A stretch of DNA of 64,000 nucleotides from Brachionus plicatilis (taxonomy: Eukaryota > Rotifera > Eurotatoria > Ploima > Brachionidae): positions 1,121,978-1,185,977 of the forward strand of contig QEOQ01000253.1 of assembly GCA_010279815.1 (NCBI GenBank). Direction: 5' to 3'. The translations under genes were made by a program, and so were the position numbers. The notes under the pieces are model-generated. The model was given only the letters and a program-made list of their open reading frames with translations, was not told where the DNA came from and searched no databases. This document shows positions 10,901 to 24,300 of the stretch, one piece after another; position 1 is the stretch's first letter, and each line of letters opens with the position of its first letter.

Positions 10901-12371
10901 TTAATATACAATAGTGAATCGATTGCTAATATCTAAATAATTATTAAAAAAGTAATAATTACTAATAAACAATTTTAAAATAAAAATTGAAAAATAAAAT
11001 TTTTAAATTAGAATAAATAAAATTTTATATTCGTTCCTGTTCTATTCAGATTGTTTTAAGACAGCGCTAGACATAATAAATTAATTTTTTTGGTCGTACT
11101 AATCCCAACTAAAGTTTCTGTTTCTCCAATAAATACTTTAATTTTTAGTTATTTACTATTATTAAAGATTGCTAATATTTTAAATAGCAATTCTTGAAAA
11201 CTAATTTAATAAAAATTAACTAAATTAATAATTAGATATAAAATTTCTTAATATTCGACTAATTTATTCTATAAGATAAGAAAAATCTTTAGAAAAAAGA
11301 AAATTAATAGCAACAATAATAAAAATAGGAAAACTACGTCAAGCTATGCTTTTATAGATAACTTGTGAATGAGAGTGTCTTCGGTAGCTACATTAATATT
11401 AGGGGCGCAGGAGTTTTACAACAGAATAATTTTATGCCAAATAGTCAATTTTAATTAAAAAAATTAAATTTTATCAAAAGATTTGCTTTTTTTGATACAT
11501 AATTAAAAATAAATATTAAATTCATCTCAAATTTTTTACATTAGAATACTCAAGTATAAAGCAGAAATGGTCAAAAGTCAAACGACTTTGACTTTAAATT
11601 TTTCAAATCAAGTCAATGTCAACCTGATTAATTTTTTTAACTTTTTTTTGATTCTGGTCTTTATGAAACCTAAATCTAAAATTATGAAGTCTAAGTCAAG
11701 CTTTGGCTAAGACTTTCGACCAATTTGACTTTTAACTTGGACTTTTGACCAACTATGGTAAAAAAACTGAAAAGTTATTATATGATCTTGACTAAAAATT
11801 TAAAGTGAGGATTATCTATTAAAAATAAATATATTGTTTGTTAAAATTGTTTATTTTTATTATATTGAATTAATTCATTTAGGGGAAAAAATTAGCAAAT
11901 ATTCAAAAATTAGACTTGATCATTTAATTTTCAAAAATTTATTTTTAAAATCGGTTAATCTCACAATTATATATATAGTTTGAAATATAACAACAACAAA
12001 AAATAAAAGAAAATTTACAATTGGAAAAAATTGTTACACCAATAAAAAACCCATAAAATGAAAAGAACTAAATTTTAGTGCATTAGATAATGTTCGAAAA
12101 TTTTTCTAAATTAAATTTTTGTTAAAATAAGCTTAACAAATAACAAAAAAATTTAATAAAAATTCATTTTCAATTATTAATGTATCTTGTTCTAAATCTT
12201 CACTCGGTTATGATGTTTATATATTTGCTTCATTTAAATTATATATCGGGATGACAACCATTTAAACGACCCCGTTATATACAATTAAAAAAAGGATTTC
12301 ATAAAAAAGATATAATTTTAAATTTTATTTTATATGTGATATTTAATAATACTGGAAATATTGAGATAAAT
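10901..12371. other. Intergenic, with AAGTC-word repeat at 11560-11765
   Basis: Mostly featureless AT-rich sequence, and the 3' flank of TMEM131. At about 11560-11765 short words (GGTCAAAAGTC, GACTTTGAC, AAGTCTAAGTCAAG, GACTTTTGACC) recur on both strands, forming a degenerate, partly palindromic low-order repeat of the kind also seen at 18568. Confidence 0.5.
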
Positions 12372-15300
12372 TTAATTGCCATAATTTTCGGTGTTATCAT
12401 TAATGAATTTATCCGACCAAATATTTTTAATCAAATCGACCGGGTCTTGTTCACTAGTTGTTGGAAAAATGTTAAATTCGTTTAATAATACTGAATTCCA
12501 AGCTTGGTTTTTATTCGATTGAGAGTTGCCTGATGGTACTAGACTTTCAAGTGCGTTATCCAAGTCTGACTTAGTCTCGCTTCCAAATAGCTTAAACTCA
12601 TTGAATGTTAAAGGTCCTTGATGAGCTTGACTTCTCAGCTGCGTAAAGTTATTTGTATTTTGATTTATGCTATTTGGTTTTCTATACTGTGATTCATTCA
12701 ATCCATTCTTTGGTCTTTCTATTGGCCCAAACTTTATGTGTCTATTAAAATTGTCCTCTAGCTCAAATGAATATATTTTTGAATCAAAATCAGTCATAGA
12801 AGGGTTAGACGGAACCGAGAGGGTCTTATTTAGTGGAATTTTCATTCTCGGTGTTTCATTTGCTTTATCATCTCTGCTGTGTCGGAAAAATAAACTATCA
12901 AATTGTTCAGTCTGTTCCACCATGCTGTCATATTCATCTAAAAAAATACAAAAATAATTGAATAATTTCAAAATTAATTTTTATTAAAGCGGTGATTTTA
13001 ATTTTGATTGATTTTAGAGATTAATGATTAAATTTTAAGAAAATTTTTCTTCAAGTACCATCTGGATTGAATTCTTCAACAACTAAAGTATCCTCAAATT
13101 CACAGTCTTCCTTTACTTGATGCCAAAAATTTGATTTAGCTGCCGAATCTGTACTGTTTTTATCGTGATTACACTCTTCATGTAAATCAGTATTTTTGAT
13201 GGGTTTAAAAATTCGTGGTGGCGACAGCGAAGTTTCGGACGATGGTGAACGCTTGGACAAAATTGAAACCGATCGACTGACTGAATTTAAATTAAATTAA
13301 CCAGAAATGGCTATGATAAAATTTGGAACACAAAAATTATAAATAAATTCCTTTTACTCTTTCACGGCACACTTTGTTAATATTCTTTAATTTTTTATTT
13401 AATTTCTTAAAGATCATTTTTTTCATGTTTTGTCTGTTAAAATTCAAGTTTTAATCTTTAGAAATTTTTGTTAATAATGACATAATTTAAGAAAGGAAAT
13501 TTAATTTAATATCATCTTAATTTTGTTTTTAATTTAATTTAATTAAATAGGGATATTTGATGGAATTAAGCTAAGTTTTAATTTTTTTATTCATTCTCAT
13601 GATAAAAAATAATTTCATTTACAGTGGTTATAGTTAAACTGTACGATGAGTAAGATTACATTATTTTACTTAATTTTACGTCAGAAAATGTAAGCTTACA
13701 AAATAATACATCATTTCTTGTTTGTAAGATAGTGTAAGATAACATAATTTTACGTAATATTACACTAGCTTAAGTAAGTTTAGCCGAAAACGCTTACGGC
13801 CATAAAAAACTGTATTTTAGATGAAAAAGTGGAAAAAAAATGAAAAATTCGAATTTAATAAAAAAATTTTTGAAAAAAAAATACACTTTATTACTTTTTT
13901 TACATCAATTTACGTAAAATTACACAATTTAATGTAATAATATGTAATTTTCTGTGATATTTTTTAAATTAATGTAAATATTAGTAAAGTACCTTTTTTT
14001 TAAATTTATATAGAAAATTTTTGGCTATAAATTGTTTGTGCGACTAAAATTACTTTTTTTATCGTTAAAATAACTCCGTTTTATATGAACTTTTTATAAC
14101 CTATGAAAATTTAAAATTTATTTTTTTCAAATTTATACACAATTAAAACATAATTGAATAGATAGTTTTTGTAAAAAAGAAAATATTTAATGAGAATATG
14201 TTCGACTTAGTCGACTTTAGTCGATTTTTAAGGCTATTAGTCGACTAGAAGTCGATTTTTTCAAAATTGGAGTCGATTAGTCGAAAAGTCGACTAGTCGA
14301 AAAAAAAGTCGACTTTGGTCGAGTCGACTCACAACACTAATAAAATCGCTTTAACGCTAAAATTTATTTTATTTTTATAATAGGAAATTTAGCCATGTGA
14401 AGTTAAATAAGTGAATAAAAAAAGGATAGGCCAACATTTTTTGGCTCAAATAATTCAAAAATCATGCAAAAATAAGATTTTTATGTAATTAAGGTTAAAA
14501 ACTACTAGATTGGGACATTTTTAACCTTAAATCTTCTTTGCATTCTTCACTCATTCAGCTTTTACGCAAAAATTAATTTCCAGAATATTTTGCGATTTGC
14601 AAAATAATTGCATTTAATTGATTCTTAAAATTGATTGTGTGCCAAATTTTATAGTGGATATGCCACTGTCAAGTTATAAAATGTGTCATTTTGTAAAATG
14701 ACTTGGCAAATGATACAATTCCAGAGAAAATAAATTGTATATTCATATAATCGCATTTTGTATTCCTTTGTTTTTATTTTATTCTCAATAGAAAAATGAA
14801 AAAATGAATAATAATTTTGTTGAATAAAAAATAAAATAACATTTTTCTTATATATTTATTTAGAAACTTTCTAATTTTTGTCTTTTTTTTTATTTTTTAA
14901 ATCTTATATCTTTACATTGTCTTTAAGGCGTTTAATGAAAATAAATTATAATAATAATAAGTCAGCCCGAGTGCTTTCTTTTGGGCATAGTTTAGGATTT
15001 ATAAAGTGCTCTTTTGCTATGAGATGCTCTTTTCGAAAAGCTGAGTTCAAGTTTGGCTTGAAATGAAATGGGAAGATTTTTAAACAAAAAAATTTGATAA
15101 ATTTAATTATTATTGTTTAGTGTTTTGTTTAATTTTTGTAAGATTTGAATTTAAATTTTTTTTTATAAATGAAAATAAATTTTTGCGGGGAAAAAACTTA
15201 AACATTGAAATTAAATTTTGGTAATTACATTAAAAATTAGTTATTTTGATTTTTTTGAATTTTTAAAATACCTGGTCAAAGAAAAAAGAAATATTTTATT

Positions 15301-18300
15301 ACTTGCCAAGTCATTTTACAATATGACACATTTTACAAACAGAAAATGTCAAAAACAATACTTAAACACTTAGAAGTAAGTAAATTGTTAGGAAAAATAT
15401 GAAATTGGTCGAGCATCAGGAAAAAAATGGTTAACTTACAGCTGTCAAAGTTTTCATTTGAATTTGAGTTGATCATTAGATTGGAAAGGTTATGTTGATG
15501 TGCAAAAAATGACGCCGACTCATTTTGAAAAGGAGGAAACATTTCTCTTGCCGGATTAGAGCCGACCAAGGCATTCATTTGAGCTATTGGATTCGATTGG
15601 TACAATTGTTTCAAATGGCTTAAAATCAAGCCATTGTGATGAGCACTCGAGCTTGGCACATCAAGCACTGGCTCTTGTTGGTAGTTTAAAATATTCAAAA
15701 GATTCAGCATGGTCAAATTTTGTTCGAACGCCTCATCTGTTTCTGTTTCATTTGGACCAGCACGGGCTTGTTCATTTGAAGAAGCTTTCTTTAAATTTTT
15801 CAAAGTTTCATCAATTGTATTCTGGATCAAAGTTTGTTGACCACTTTTTTCCGTCTCAACTTTACCACTTTTTAACTCTTTCCTAATCTCTTTATTTTCC
15901 AACTGAGTTGCACATTTTGACTTGGAGTCCACAAATTGAACTGGTGACATGGACACCGATGGCGATGGAGTCGAAGTGCCGCTACTATTTGCCGAAATCG
16001 ATCCTCTACTACTGCTCGATATAGTTTTATAAATGACAGCACTTTCACTCTTGGCCTGTTTGTTGCACTTGGACTTTTTTTTCTCTTTTCTATTCTTGGT
16101 CTCAGTCGAATCGACTGGAGCTTCGCACGGCTTTTTCTCTTCCTTTTTCTGAGCTTTGGGCGAACTGGGACTTTTGATATCGATTTCTAGCGGCTCGAAG
16201 CCAAAAGTGTCTTTTTCTTTGGGGCTTTTTTTCGCCTTGGACTTGGTCTCATTTGTTCTCGGACTGGTGGTGTGTTTGCGTCCGGCCTTAGGCGACTTGA
16301 CCTGCTTGGTCTCTGTTTCGTTCAGCGATTTAGCCCTGGTGATACTCTGTGCCGAGTGCTTGCTCGACACTGACACCTCTTTCTGTAAATTGAACTCGCT
16401 TGCCACCTGCAAAGCGGTGAATTCTTTTTTCTGTCCTATAGATCTTTTCAAGTTGACCATTTGGAAGTTGACTATTGTTTTGGACTCGAAGATGGCGCTT
16501 ATGAAAATAATAGTTAGCAAAAAAGTCAACAAAATAAGGCACAGATAAATCAGGTAGTTTTCCAAAGGCGGCCTTGGCAAAGAATCGTGACAAAATGTGA
16601 GCAAAGTGTGCGGTATCCTAACTCGTACATGGTATTCCAAGTCGCCAATGTTGGTCACCAGAGTGAGACGCTTTTGAATGACTGAATTTGTAAAATCAGG
16701 CTGGTAGCGAATGTCCAGATGGAATTTGGGGTCGAAATTGCGGCCCAATTTGAAGGGACGGCAATTGTGCACCTCGAAGCCTTGAGAAATGCACGGTTCG
16801 CCGTCTAGCAATATTTTGAACACCATCAAATCGGTGGTACCAATATTTTTCACTCGGAACAAATTTCTGAGCACAATTCCCTCGCGGTTTTTATACCATT
16901 TTTTAGAAGTGTCGCCAAATTTCGGCACTTGACAATCACCATCGCTTTTTTTAGCACAGTTACCACTGGAAGCGTCCAAAACATTCAAATACTCTAAAAT
17001 GGAAGTGTTCAGGCCGAAAAGTCCATGCAGCCTTTCATTTCGATCGCGGTCCATCGATCCACAAATTTCCATTTCTGCACTCATTTTGATCTCCAAAAAA
17101 GACTGGCCCACCGTTCTATGTCTGAATTCTTTGTTGACAAAGTTGGATGTATGAGTGGGTGCCTGGTCGTTTATGCGGATCTCGGCAGTTCCGGCCTCGG
17201 CCTTTAGATGATAGGTTTCCACCAGAGTCAAATTATTTCGAATAATTAGGAAGTTTTCGAATGATCCCAATTTGGTAGGGCTGAATTTAATTTTGACAAA
17301 CACGGTTTCGTAAGGTTCCAAAATGGTCACTATGGACTGTTTGTCTGGCTGAATGTCCATGTCGTGTAGCAGCTTGTTTATTTTTTGGTGTTGAGCCAAA
17401 TTTTTGTGGACCAGAGAAAGAGAGAACATTTTAGTGGAAAAATTGGACAGGTTTTTGTGCTTGGTCAAAAATCTGTTCGAGTTGATAAGGTCTAAAAATT
17501 TTTCATTAGATGAATAGGAGTCTAAGAGAAGTATTTGGATTAAGACGCTGCTTTTGGACGGATTTAAAAGAGTTATGTTGCGGGTGCTTGACTCCAGGTA
17601 AATTTGAGTGGTGTCGAATGAGATGGAGTTTGGCAAAGTAATGCGCGGTCGTTCAAAACTGAACTCAATCGGAAATGAAATGCTCAAATTTAAATTTGAT
17701 CCATTTTTTCTTCCAATTTTGATGTCTAGACTGGACTTGAATTCGTGAGTTAATTTGTTCAAGTTTTGAAAATTTTTATCCATTATTGTGAGCATTTTGG
17801 CATCGAAATCCACTGCTTGTAGGATTTTTTCTGAAGATAAAAAATTTAAATTGTTAATTTTGAACGTTTTGAGCCATAGATCGTGAATGAGAGACAACGA
17901 GGCGTTTTCCAATTGATCCAACTTGGTAACAATTGCATTCGATAACTTTTTAATAGAAAAATCTTCGTTCGGCTGAATGCCGAGGTATGTGTGCTCTAGG
18001 CACAATAGTTTAGGATCAAATTCCAAATGACCAACCGAAGTTGTTTTGTTTGCTCTAATCAAGGCGTTTGAGGTGCCAGCAGTCACTTCATCATCTTCTA
18101 AATTCATGTCTTTCGAATCTTCCCTTTGGAAAGATACATTTTATTTTTAAATAAATTATGATTTTTAGGTCAGAAATATTTTTTTTTACGAAGAAAGTCT
18201 AATTGATCACACTTTTGTTTAGCTTAAGCTTAACTTTGTAAAAAAAAACAATTCAAGATTAGTTTTAAACTGAAAAAAGGCCTTTCGGAAAAATTTTTAA

Positions 18301-21300
18301 TTTAAAATCAGACTGAAACTACCTTTGAAATATAAGAATTAATTTTCTAAAAAATTATTTGAAAAATAAGACACTCTTAAATAAAAACAATTGGAACAAA
18401 TTCGTGAAAAGAAAAACAAGTTTTGCCAAAAACTGAAACTTTCAGAAAATTTTGAATCGTTGAAAAAATAAGTATTGGTAATCGATTTTCAATAAGCGAT
18501 TAACTTATAGATTCATTTAACTTTTTTAATCGATTCTGTATTATTCTGTAATTTTAAAAATTATATTAATCAGAGTTGTTTAAAAGTCACAAGTCTCAAG
18601 TCAAGTCCAAGTCCGGACTTTTTTCTTTTTTTTTTCAAAAGTCAGAGTAAAGACTTTAATTTTTTTTTATGACTCCAATTTTGAAAAAGCATAAAAAGAG
18701 TGAGATAATTCAAATTAATTTTTTTAAATTGAATTATTTTATTGTTACATTGAAATTAAAAAGATAATAGCAAACAAAGGATATTTAGTTTTCATTGTTT
18801 TAAAGCAAGAATCTTTAAATTTATTTATTGTTTTTATACAAATAAGAAAACAATTTTTTTTAAACAGGATAATCATTTTATCTAATTTACTTTTTTTCTA
18901 AATTTATTTTTAATTTTAATTTAAAAAAAAGAGATATTTTTGTTCAATTTGCATTGTATTTAACAATGAAATTAAAAATTAGTTTTGTAAAATTCGATTT
19001 CTATAAGTAGAACAAGATTCTGATGCGTCTTTAAAAATAATATCTTCATCTTTTGTGTTCATCGATGATCAAAATATGCTATTTTAGCAAGAGTAGATTG
19101 ATCCCAAAATTTGCAAGTACTTATTAAAAACTTTATTCAACATTGAAATACCAGATACCAATTTACAGAAACAAATTTAAACTTTAAGAAAAGAAGCGAA
19201 AAATTTTTTTATTTTTTGAAAAAATTTCAACAATTGCACCTAATTCAAATAATTTTTCTTTTTAGTTTTACTTTTTAGTAAAAAATTTTTTAATTTTCAA
19301 ATTATAATAATTTAAGCCGAGTCTTAAATTACACATAATTATTTTAAGTCTTCTTTAAATTAAAGTAAATCAGAAATGTTCTGAAATAATGATGCAGGCT
19401 GATCATTTTTTATGGAAAATAAATAAATATTTACCATTTAAAGTCAAATAAATTTCCATAATGTTTGAATTCAAGTGATTCAATTTGAAGATCTTCGGCA
19501 AATGTCGATTTTAAAATTATTGGATGTGTAAACGTTTGATACTTTAAAAAAACAATTATTTAGATTTATTTTAAAAAGTTTATTCGTGCTTACCGGAAAT
19601 ACTTTAAAATTCATTTTAAAAAGCTCAACCGAATCTCTATCGATTAAATTAATCGATCCATTTAAAACCCTAAATTGTATTGGCAAAGTGCGGGTCTAGA
19701 AATTCGAAAAATCAGAAAAACGAGTTTTTAAAATTATTTAAAATTTTATTTACCTCATAATTAGTAAAAAAATCTAGGCTAAAAAATAAATAGTCCGAGC
19801 TAATAAGAATATTCTGGTTTCTATTTTTAATTAAACTAGTAATGTAAATATCAATGAGAACTCTTGCACCAGGTGGAATATCAATCTTTTTTAAAAAATC
19901 AAAGTTTTTAAAAAATTTGTTAAAAAATAATTTAAAAATTGATTACCTTTGATTTTTGATTGAGTTTCAAAAAATAAGATTCCTTTGACTGGCCTTTGTT
20001 GTTTAATGTCTCAAAATTTTCCATCACAGACTCGTACATGGTCATTTTGGATCTAAATTTAATCTCCAAATCTTTGTGACCGTGATACGATTTTTTTTTT
20101 ATTTCTGCTAGGTTAATTGTAATCTATGATTTAAAGGTTACTGGAAAAAGAACTCGACGTTATTTAAAATTCTACTTTTTCTGGATTTGGGTTTATAATT
20201 TGAAAACTGCTTTTTTCCTCAACATTTAATTTGAGAAAATTAAGATCAAGTTCTGATAAATTTTCTATTGAGTATTCATCATTTGGATCATATTTAGCCT
20301 TTTGATTTTTTTAAAAATTGAATTGAATTTTTAAAAACATCAAAAGTGTCTTACAAAAATTAGAAGATTGTTATAAACGTATAATGGTATTTCAAAATTT
20401 GTAAGATTTGTGTAAATATAAATTTTTGGAATTTGATTTAAAAAATCGTTCCTAGGTGATTTTTGGTCACATTCAGACTCAATTTCTCTTTTGAACTCAA
20501 AATAATGTTTTTGAGAAAATTTCAGGCGAAAAACGCGCTTTTTTTCATATTCAGCATCACTGTTTGATTCAAAATAAACTGGATTTTTAAAATCGTAAAT
20601 CTAATTTTAAAATAAATTCTTATTAAATTTTTTATTTTTTATTTTGAAAATGTTACCTTAAAAAAATTCTGTGCAATTTGATTTAATTCGATTTTATGAA
20701 CAACTATTGGAAGCTTAAATGTGCTTAAGAGCTCGATTTCGCGCACTTTTTTAATTTTTAATTAGTAAAAATTTTATTAAACCAGAAAAAAAATTTTTTC
20801 TGGAAGTAGCCAAATTAGTTTAATTTAAGTAATTAATTATTTTTTCGGAATAATTAATCTTAGGAAGACTTTAAAGATTCAAATCAGTAAAAAACATATA
20901 AATTTATCTTAATTTTATTTTTATTAAATTTATAATACGATCAGTTATTTTTTATGAGTATTTCAATCATTTCTTAAGTATTTTAATCTAAAATCCTCGA
21001 ATCGACTTATCTTGTATTAAATAAAGAAGAGAATTTCAGAGAACGTACGCAATTGTCCGTGTTTTTGTAGCAGTGCATCGAATCAGTTGAAAAATGGTCA
21101 AGACAGTATTTAAACTACGATTAACTATTTTTTGCTTCTCCTACAATTGAATAAAAGAATCGAACCGATGGACAAAACCACCATCTGCAGCCAAAGATGT
21201 ACCATTTAATAAAAAGCGTAGAAGAGGAAGACCACATCAAAATCTCTTTTAATTGATTAAATTTTTTCATTAAGCATTTACATTTTTATTAAAATATACT

Positions 21301-24300
21301 GGTTGTTTTTTTTGTCGTTTTCTAATTAATCACTGTTACCTCAGACAAAAAAAATGTTCAACGATTAAAAACTTATCAATTCAATATAAGTTAATACAGT
21401 CAACTCTCTTTAATTCGGTTATGCTTTTATCCGTATTTCTCTCTTATTCGTATCAAAATTAAAGGCTCAGGGCTCTATGTAATACTCTTGCATGGAATTT
21501 TTTTTTTTAAACCGGATTTTGTTACACGGATTATTTCGACATTCGTACAAAATTTTTTACACTTTGCTCAGTTAAATCATTTATTATTTTTATGTTAATC
21601 CGTACATACAAAAAATACCCTTTGATAAGGCGTTTGAAGGATTTAAAATGTTTTGTAAATATATAGAAAGTTCTAGTTCATTTAATGATAAGGATTCTGA
21701 AAATTTATCTTATTTTAAAAACCGTGTAATTTTTTTTAAAGATACCGTATTAACTCAAACTAAATTAGACAATTTTATTAATCACGAAAGTTAAATTTTT
21801 ATAACTTATAATTGATTAAATTTCTTATAATTGATTATATATTTAAATTGATTAAATTTCAAAAAGTTGTTTTTTTTTAATAAAAATTTTGTAAATTAAT
21901 CCGTATTTTTTTAAATTTTAAAAGAGATCCGGTTTATTCATTTAATCGTATAATTTAATCCGGATTGATTTTTAAGAGGGCTATTTTAATACGAATTAAA
22001 GAGAGTTGACTGTAAAAATATTTATTTTATCTTCAATATTATTTAAATTTAAATTAAAAATTTAATTATATTATAAAATTTGATTTTTTGTAAAATATGT
22101 TTGTTATACCTTTAGCAAATCGTTATCATTTTTTATTCGTCGAAATTTATAAAATGCTTTTTACATAAATTATCTTAACAAATACTTAAACGCAATAAAC
22201 CTCGATTTTTTATTGAAAACGCTACAGAAACTTAAAGTTTATTTAGAAAAAAAGGGTTAGCATAGATTAGATGTATTTTACTAAATAAACTTACAGTTTG
22301 AGGAAAATAAATTTCTAAAAAAAATAAATATTTCAGAAAAAGCTTTTTAAAGAAAAAATTTTATTCTGGGATTATTTTCTTTATACATAAAAATCTATAA
22401 ATATTTTACGATTAAAAGACAAGTTAACTAGTCCTATTTTGCTTAAAATTTCTTGAAAAAATTCAATGATCTGTTTGTCAAGAAAATAAAATTGATTTGA
22501 TTTTGATAAATCTATACAATTTAATTAGAAAGATCCATGTCCAATTTTATTTAAAGGTAACATTCAAAATTAATTTTTCATGAATTTTTATTTTATGAAA
22601 TATTTTTCTTATAAAAAAATTAATTATCAAATGACATGATTCCTTTAAAAAAAAATTTTTTAAAGAACAAAAATTATCCTTTTAAAAGTTATTAACTTTT
22701 TCACTAATTAAACAATTTTAAAAAAAAATGAAAATATTGATACTAAAATTTAAATGAATCTTTGAAAAATCTTGAATTAAATTTCAAATTCAAACTATTC
22801 TGAGCTTTTCAATACTGTATATTTTTTTAATTAGAAAACTCTCTGAACGAAAGTCGATCAAAACTTAGCCTCGAAAATTAAAAAAATGCATAATTACACA
22901 TTTCACTTTGAGTGTTTTCATCTAGTAGAAATTTCACTTGATTTGCATCGTATTCTAAAGATCTGATAAAAGCAGAAATAAAAAAATATTTAAAATTTCT
23001 TCAAAATTTATACCCTTCGATAAAATCGCTTTTGAAATTAATTGAAAATGATTTGTTTGTATCATTTGTCCTGACAATTATTTGTCCACGATTTTCTTTG
23101 GACTGCAAAGCTTAATTTTTTTTTATTAAAATTCAACATTAAAAAAATTTGGTTCATTTATTTGATTCAAAATTACGATTGTATTTTATCTTGGCTACTT
23201 TGGTCAATTGATCAATAGTAGGAGGTAAAACTATTTCTTTCACAAAATCTATTTCTAATGCTTCATTGGGCTTGAAAAGACTAATATTCTGACAAAAATA
23301 AAATTAAAAAAAAAGTTTGATTTTAATTAAAAAAATTCACTTGAATTGACAAAAAGTTGGGTCCTGAATTTGCCAGGTACAAGTCAACAACACGCTCTGA
23401 ACCAAACGAATGAGCAATTGTATAGTAATTAATTGATTCTGAGTTCGATACTTTAGATGGTACAAATGTTCCGTAGTTAAAATTGACTTTTTTAAAAGTT
23501 ACTAGGCCGAAGTCAATTTGTTTATACGGAGCAAATATACCCAGATTTTGAGACACTTCCAATTCAATTGGAAGAACGAACGAAATTTCTTTATTCACTT
23601 CTTCGCTAAACATCGACTGAGAATCGATGTCCGGGTTCCAAGTCTTGTTTATTATTGGAACTTTATTGGTGACTTTATTTGAATACTGATTTGCTTTAAT
23701 GCATAAAAAAGCTGTGTGATTATTGGCAGTACGACCCATAAAGTGCATCATAACTATTGGTTTTGTTTCATAAGGTTCTAAATTCTAAATTAAAAAAATA
23801 ATAATCTTTCCCTCAAATAAAATATGAAACACATTACCCATTTATTTTTATTAAAATTTTGAAAAACAATTCTTTTCTTAGAATCAAGGCTTTGATCTGC
23901 ATGATCAGTTAAAAGATTGAAAATTTCATTATTAGGAACTTGGATATGCAGGTCGTCGTCGCTTGAATATACCTCTGTTACCTGAAGAAACTCGGTAGTC
24001 GGATTATGCAGGTTTATAACAGATGTAAACGTTGTATTCAAAGGTATTCGTGCGTCCAGTATGGGCTTAAGTCTGTACTTGTTCTGTATACCTTTGCCTT
24101 GTATCTAAATAAAATGTTAAAAAAAAATTTAAATAAAATTTCATTTAAAATTTTACATGATATTTGAGGATTCCTTTGTTGGTATTAATGTAAAGCAAGC
24201 TTTCGATGCTTCCTAATTCACGAGCCAAGAAATAAACATCAAAACTTGAGTTCCCATTGACTGGAATGACCTTTTAAATTATTTTTAAAAATTGTTTCTA

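Noticed and set aside
12667..12957. 96-codon plus-strand ORF
   Set aside because: Antisense shadow of the last TMEM131 exon.
15587..17207. Plus-strand ORFs of 60-130 codons and an 87-codon minus frame
   Set aside because: Other-frame shadows of the large TMEM131 exon 18123-15440.
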